Part shown: positions 60,404 through 64,000 of the stretch, piece after piece
Numbering within the stretch: the stretch's first letter is position 1
Layout: every line of letters starts with the position of its first letter
Assembly: GCF_017676345.1 (NCBI RefSeq)
Contig: NZ_JAFFZM010000006.1
Location: 1 to 64,000 of the forward strand
DNA from: Streptomyces smyrnaeus
GTDB lineage: Bacteria > Actinomycetota > Actinomycetes > Streptomycetales > Streptomycetaceae
Direction of reading: 5' to 3'
Length of the DNA: 64,000 bases
The notes under the pieces: model-generated
The model's database searches: none
Seen by the model: only the letters and a program-made list of their open reading frames with translations
Told to the model about the DNA's origin: nothing
Position numbers and translations under genes: made by a program

Positions 60404-61509
60404 GAGTGCTGCTGCTGGGCGCCAGCGGATACCTGGGCCGCTTCGTCGCCGACAGGCTGCTGGCCGACCCCGCCGTACAGCTCACCGCCCTCGGCCGGGG
60501 CGACGAGGCGGATGTCCGCTTCGACCTGTCCACCGGGAGCCCGGGCGCCCTCACCCGCTTCCTGGACGCGGTGCACCCCGGCGTCGTCATCAACTGCGCC
60601 GGGACCACCAGGGGCAACGGGCGCGAGCTGATCCGGCACAACGTGGTGGCCACCGCGGCCGTGTGCGAGTCGCTGCGCCGCAGCGGTTGCGGCGCCCGTC
60701 TGGTGCACGTGGGATGTGCCGCCGAGTACGGCCCCTCGCAGGTGGGCTCCTCCACCGGTGAGGACGCGGTGCCGCGCCCCGGAGGGCCCTACGGTGTGAG
60801 CAAGCTGGCCGGCACCGAACTGGTACTCGCCTCCGGGCTGGACGCCGTCGTGCTGCGGGTCTTCTCACCGATCGGCCCCGGCACCCCGGCGGGCTCGCCC
60901 CTGGGCAGGGTCGCGGAGGCGATGCGGCGGGCGATGCAGCAGGGCGACAGCGAGCTGAAACTGGGCGGGCTGAGTGCGCAGCGCGACTTCGTCGACGTCC
61001 GTGACGTCGCGCGTGCCGTGCACGCCGCCTCCCTTTCGGCGGCGCAGGGCATCGTCAACATCGGCACCGGCAGGGCGGTGCGGCTGCGTGACGCCGCGTC
61101 CCTGCTGGCGCGTGTCGCCGGGTACGCGGGGGCCGTCCACGAGCAGGGTGGCGGCCCGCCCGGACCGGGGGCAGGGGAGAGCCACCACCCGGCCGGTGTC
61201 GTCGGCGGTCCGGGAGGCCCCGCCGGTCCGGCCGGACTGGGAGGCCCCACGGGTCCCGGTGGTCCGGGCGCGATGGGCGGCGGGCTGGGCGGCAGCGCTC
61301 CCGTGATCCCCGCGCAGGCGCACGGTCCGCATGCGGTCCAGGCCCACCCTCCGCAGCCGCAGCAGGCCTCGTATCCGTACCCCGACGGCTGCGGCGCCTG
61401 GCAGCAGGCGGATGTGCGCACCGCGCGTGACCGGCTCGGCTGGCGGCCCCGGATCGGTCTGGAGGAGTCGTTGGCCGACATCTGGATGGAGGCGGCATGC
61501 CGTATCTGA
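60400..61509 (+). CDS. NAD-dependent sugar epimerase/dehydratase (extended SDR)
   Basis: 369 aa; ATG with GGGGAGG 7 nt upstream. Rossmann motif G7-A-S-G10-Y-L-G13, catalytic Tyr131 and Lys135 in YGVSK; the Ser/Thr expected 25 residues before the Tyr is Cys106 (VGCAAEYG). Substrate domain with QRDFVDVRDVARAV. Close to the C-terminus a ~90-residue Gly/Pro-rich insert (about 250-335), partly collagen-like, separates the core from the final QADVRTARDRLGWRP helix. Likely provides a nucleotide sugar to the PelF-like enzyme. Overlaps the spherulin-4 gene by 13 nt. Confidence 0.88.
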   Translation: MRVLLLGASGYLGRFVADRLLADPAVQLTALGRGDEADVRFDLSTGSPGALTRFLDAVHPGVVINCAGTTRGNGRELIRHNVVATAAVCESLRRSGCGARLVHVGCAAEYGPSQVGSSTGEDAVPRPGGPYGVSKLAGTELVLASGLDAVVLRVFSPIGPGTPAGSPLGRVAEAMRRAMQQGDSELKLGGLSAQRDFVDVRDVARAVHAASLSAAQGIVNIGTGRAVRLRDAASLLARVAGYAGAVHEQGGGPPGPGAGESHHPAGVVGGPGGPAGPAGLGGPTGPGGPGAMGGGLGGSAPVIPAQAHGPHAVQAHPPQPQQASYPYPDGCGAWQQADVRTARDRLGWRPRIGLEESLADIWMEAACRI

Positions 61510-62318
61510 CGACACCTCCCGGGCAGGTTCGTCCGGCCGGTGACATCGGCGGTGCGGTCGGACAGCGGCTGGGGCTGGGAGTGCCGGGTTGTGCCCATCC
61601 GATGCTGGCGCCGATGGAGTGGGCGGAGCTGACCCGGCCGGGCCTCGGCGCCGAACCCGGACCGGACCGCGTCGCGGGGCCGCTGCACTGGGCGGTGCTG
61701 GACGTCGGGGACGGCGGGCCTGGCGCACGGCCCGACCCCTTCTGCGCCCCCGCGGCGGCGGCGCTGCGCTCCGCGGGCGTCGCCGTACTGGGCCGTCTCG
61801 ACATGCAAGACGGTGCACGGACATTCGGTGAGCTGGTCTCCGAAGCACACCGATTTTTGGACTGGTACCGGGTCGACGGCTTCTATCTGGCGCACTGCCC
61901 CGGCGACCCGGCCCGGCTGGGGCACACCCAGCGCCTCACCGCGACCCTGCGCGCGCTGTGCGGCGGTGCCGACGGCGGGCACGGCGGGCGGCTGGTGCTG
62001 GCGCCCGGCTTCCACCCGCATCCGGACTATCTGCAATGCGCCGACCAGCTCGTCACCTACGCCGGAAGCTGGGCGGACTACCGCTGGTCGCAGTGCGAGG
62101 AGTGGACGGCGGCGTACCCCGCCGAGTGCTTCTGCCACCTGGTGCACTCGCTGCCGCGCACCCATCTGGAGGAGGCGCTGCGCATCGCCCGCTGGCAGGG
62201 CGCGGGCACCGTCTGCTTCACCGATCGGACCCGGGACAGGGGACAGGACCCATGGGCGGCCCTGCCCGGCTACTGGGACGAGATCGTCTCGTGCCTTGGA
62301 CCAGGTGTCTCGGAATGA
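61497..62318 (+). CDS. Spherulin-4 family (spherulation-specific) protein
   Basis: 273 aa; ATG inside the end of the epimerase gene. TIM-barrel-like pattern of the spherulin-4 group, relatives of Sph3/GH135 and GH114 hydrolases that cut galactosaminogalactan: GVAVLGRLDMQDGARTF and YRVDGFYLAH in strands 3-4, then LVLAPGFHPHPDYLQCAD and GTVCFTDR. Unlike secreted relatives it has no signal peptide, and the acidic residues I expect after DGxxx (DE/DN) are Ala132-His133, so it may be inactive as a hydrolase. Last gene of the module. Confidence 0.85.
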   Translation: MPYLTTPPGQVRPAGDIGGAVGQRLGLGVPGCAHPMLAPMEWAELTRPGLGAEPGPDRVAGPLHWAVLDVGDGGPGARPDPFCAPAAAALRSAGVAVLGRLDMQDGARTFGELVSEAHRFLDWYRVDGFYLAHCPGDPARLGHTQRLTATLRALCGGADGGHGGRLVLAPGFHPHPDYLQCADQLVTYAGSWADYRWSQCEEWTAAYPAECFCHLVHSLPRTHLEEALRIARWQGAGTVCFTDRTRDRGQDPWAALPGYWDEIVSCLGPGVSE

Positions 62319-62350
62319 GATAGCGCGTGGCAGTGTTACGAGAGGAACGG

Positions 62351-62366
62351 CCCGCCCCCGGGCGGG
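62351..62366 (+). promoter_or_regulatory. Hairpin between spherulin-4 gene and moeZ
   Basis: CCCGCCC-cc-GGGCGGG, 33 nt after the spherulin-4 stop and 38 nt before the moeZ start. May be a weak terminator of the upstream module or part of the moeZ leader. Confidence 0.35.
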
Positions 62367-62403
62367 TGACTTCCCGCACGTCCCACCGACCATCGGAGTC
62401 TCC

Positions 62404-63582
62404 GTGTCACTGCCACCCCTGGTCGAGCCAGCCGACGAGCTCACCGTCGACGAGGTCCGCAGGTACTCACGTCACCTGATCATCCCGGATGTCGGGATGG
62501 AAGGTCAGAAGCGGCTCAAGAACGCGAAGGTCCTCTGTGTGGGCGCGGGCGGCCTCGGTTCGCCCGCCCTGATGTATCTGGCGGCTGCCGGCGTGGGAAC
62601 GCTCGGCATCGTCGAGTTCGACGAGGTCGACGAGTCCAACCTGCAGCGGCAGATCATCCACAGCCAGTCGGACATCGGCCGGTCGAAGGCGGAGTCGGCC
62701 AAGGACACGGTGCTGGGCATCAACCCCTACACCCAGGTCAACCTGCACCAGGAGCGGCTGGACTCCTCCAACGTGATGGAGATGTTCGCGCAGTACGACC
62801 TGATCGTGGACGGCACGGACAACTTCGCCACCCGCTACCTGGTCAACGACGCCTGCGTGCTGCTGAACAAGCCGTACGTATGGGGTTCGATCTACCGTTT
62901 CGACGGCCAGGCCAGCGTCTTTTGGAGCGAGCACGGGCCGTGCTACCGCTGCCTGTACCCGGAGCCCCCGCCGCCCGGCATGGTGCCCAGCTGCGCCGAG
63001 GGCGGCGTGCTGGGTGTGCTGTGCGCTTCCGTCGGCTCCATCCAGGTGACCGAGGCCATCAAGGTGCTGGCCGGTGTCGGTGACCCGCTGGTCGGCCGCC
63101 TGATGATCTACGACGCCCTGGAGATGACCTACCGCCAGGTCAAGGTCCGCAAGGACCCCGACTGCGCGGTCTGCGGCCCGAACGCCACGGTCACCGAGCT
63201 CATCGACTACGAGGCGTTCTGCGGTGTGGTCTCCGACGAGGCGCAGGCGGCCGCCGCCGACTCCACGATCACTCCCAAGCAGCTCAAGGAGTGGATCGAC
63301 GACGGCGAGAGCGTCGACATCATCGATGTGCGGGAGCCGAACGAGTACGAGATCGTCTCGATCCCCGGCGCGCGGCTGATCCCCAAGAACGAGTTCCTCA
63401 TGGGCAACGCGCTGCAGGACATGCCGCAGGACAAGAAGATCGTCCTGCATTGCAAGACGGGCGTCCGCTCCGCGGAAGTCCTGGCCGTGCTGAAGAACGC
63501 CGGTTTCTCCGACGCCGTGCACGTCGGTGGGGGTGTCATCGGCTGGGTCAACCAGATCGAGCCGGACAAGCCGGTCTACTGA
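62404..63582 (+). CDS. moeZ: Adenylyltransferase/sulfurtransferase MoeZ (MoeB-rhodanese fusion)
   Basis: 392 aa; GTG with CGGAG 5 nt upstream. N-terminal E1-like domain: VGAGGLGSPALMYLAAAGVG (ATP loop), R-x-R-type RQIIHSQSDIGRSK, zinc ligands CYRC and CAVC. C-terminal rhodanese domain with persulfide Cys350 in LHCKTGVRSAE. It adenylates and sulfurates the C-terminal glycine of MoaD-type carriers (molybdopterin) and, in Streptomyces, also carriers for sulfur-containing natural products and cysteine synthesis. Same gene order as Rv3206c (moeB1). Confidence 0.95.
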   Translation: MSLPPLVEPADELTVDEVRRYSRHLIIPDVGMEGQKRLKNAKVLCVGAGGLGSPALMYLAAAGVGTLGIVEFDEVDESNLQRQIIHSQSDIGRSKAESAKDTVLGINPYTQVNLHQERLDSSNVMEMFAQYDLIVDGTDNFATRYLVNDACVLLNKPYVWGSIYRFDGQASVFWSEHGPCYRCLYPEPPPPGMVPSCAEGGVLGVLCASVGSIQVTEAIKVLAGVGDPLVGRLMIYDALEMTYRQVKVRKDPDCAVCGPNATVTELIDYEAFCGVVSDEAQAAAADSTITPKQLKEWIDDGESVDIIDVREPNEYEIVSIPGARLIPKNEFLMGNALQDMPQDKKIVLHCKTGVRSAEVLAVLKNAGFSDAVHVGGGVIGWVNQIEPDKPVY

Positions 63583-63616
63583 GCCACCGGGGAGCCTGAC
63601 GGCTGCTGCGCCGCGA

Positions 63617-63652
63617 GGGGTGGCGCGGTCGGGATGCCGACCGCGCCACCCC
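63617..63652. terminator. Perfect 16-bp bidirectional terminator
   Basis: Arms 63617-63632 and 63637-63652 with a 4-nt loop between convergent genes. Confidence 0.85.
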
Positions 63653-63713
63653 CGATGCGTTTCCGGTCGCTGCCCCCGACGCCCTGCCGGTCGCTGCCCC
63701 GACGCGTTTCCGG

Positions 63714-64000
63714 TCAGCGGCAGTCCGTGCCGTCCTGGGGGACCCGGCCGCGCAGCAGATAGCCGTCGACCACCTTGCGCACGCATGAGTTCCCGCTGTT
63801 GTACGCGCCGTGGCCCTCGCCCCGGTAGGTCACCTCGACGCCCACATCCTTGCCCAGCTCCTTGTCCATCGCCCGCGTCCCCCCGTACGGGGTGGCCGGG
63901 TCGCCCGTCGTGCCGACCAGCAGGATCGGGGCGGAGCCCGGGGCGCGCACCTTGGGTGTCGCCCAGTCGCCCCGGACCGGCCAGTCGTGGCACGACGCCA
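63714..64000 (-). CDS. TAP-type alpha/beta hydrolase (tripeptidyl aminopeptidase), C-terminal fragment
   Basis: About 95 C-terminal residues; the frame is open to the window edge (no start here). Shows CHDWPVRGDWATPKVRAPGS, the acid segment ILLVGTTGDPATPYGGTRAM (catalytic Asp in GDPATP) and catalytic His in GEGHGAYNSG, then Cys residues likely disulfide-bonded (NSCVRKVVDGYLLRG, DGTDCR). This is the TAP_C domain of the Streptomyces SlpD/E-Tap secreted or lipoprotein peptidases, which remove N-terminal tripeptides. Signal sequence and nucleophile would lie outside the window. Confidence 0.9.
   Translation of the reverse strand, partial: ASCHDWPVRGDWATPKVRAPGSAPILLVGTTGDPATPYGGTRAMDKELGKDVGVEVTYRGEGHGAYNSGNSCVRKVVDGYLLRGRVPQDGTDCR

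Noticed and set aside
58371..60755. 794-codon open frame on the minus strand over the PelF-like module
   Set aside because: Low-complexity Arg/Gly/Gln-rich translation antisense to well-supported genes; no ribosome binding site.

Overview
The window is core chromosome of a Streptomyces or very close relative. Evidence: very high GC with strong third-position GC bias (hence huge meaningless antisense ORFs), frequent GTG and occasional TTG starts, GGAGG-type ribosome binding sites, many ATGA/GTGA overlaps, actinomycete-only families (DUF3107, DUF3117, DUF3152, DUF6113, DUF6758, mycothiol enzyme MshB), and a gene order I recognise from Streptomyces and, in blocks, from Mycobacterium tuberculosis. 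I saw no tRNA, rRNA, IS element, prophage or CRISPR.

Layout. 1-8264: end of one oligopeptide ABC transporter, a membrane protein, then a complete five-gene peptide importer (permease, lipoprotein, permease, two ATPases) in bldK-like order. 8381-15050: DPP-IV-type peptidase, tiny membrane protein, mshB, DUF6113 protein, and a long Pro/Gly-rich membrane protein with peptidoglycan-binding-like domains. 15354-18956: ABC exporter coupled to a NarL-type two-component system. 18972-22659: SirB1-like protein, Rv0428c-like acetyltransferase, seven-iron ferredoxin fdxA, dapC. 22789-25819: small secreted protein, lytic-transglycosylase-like protein, dapE. 26023-30320: LOG-type protein, folP2-like protein, DivIVA-domain protein, tag, enoyl-CoA hydratase, DUF3117 (order of Rv1202-Rv1211). 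30498-42554: methyltransferase, sigE, anti-sigma factor, htrA, tatB, mrp, DUF1003, MgtE-N/CBS protein, lipoprotein, corA (order of Rv1220c-Rv1239c), an envelope-stress and export block with magnesium functions at its end. 43089-48562: SUFU protein, MFS exporter, DUF6758, PHP phosphoesterase, MarC, hydrolase. 48744-56496: DEAD-box helicase, ferritin-like protein, DUF3107, TetR, hydrolase, DUF3152 (order of Rv3206c-Rv3211).

56719-62318 is the most interesting accessory module: a PelF-type glycosyltransferase, an unknown polytopic membrane protein, a tiny ORF, an NAD-dependent sugar epimerase and a spherulin-4 family protein, all joined by start/stop overlaps. The parts list resembles Pel and galactosaminogalactan exopolysaccharide loci, but with no recognisable PelA/D/E/G. 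moeZ and the end of a secreted TAP-type peptidase close the window.

Starts were chosen by ribosome binding sites and family knowledge; no database search was run, so family names rest on motif recognition. Several terminator hairpins have perfect 13-21 bp stems. Notable regulatory sites are an ECF-type promoter before sigE, overlapping TGTCA repeats before the ABC/two-component operon, and an AT-rich operator-like region before the MFS gene.
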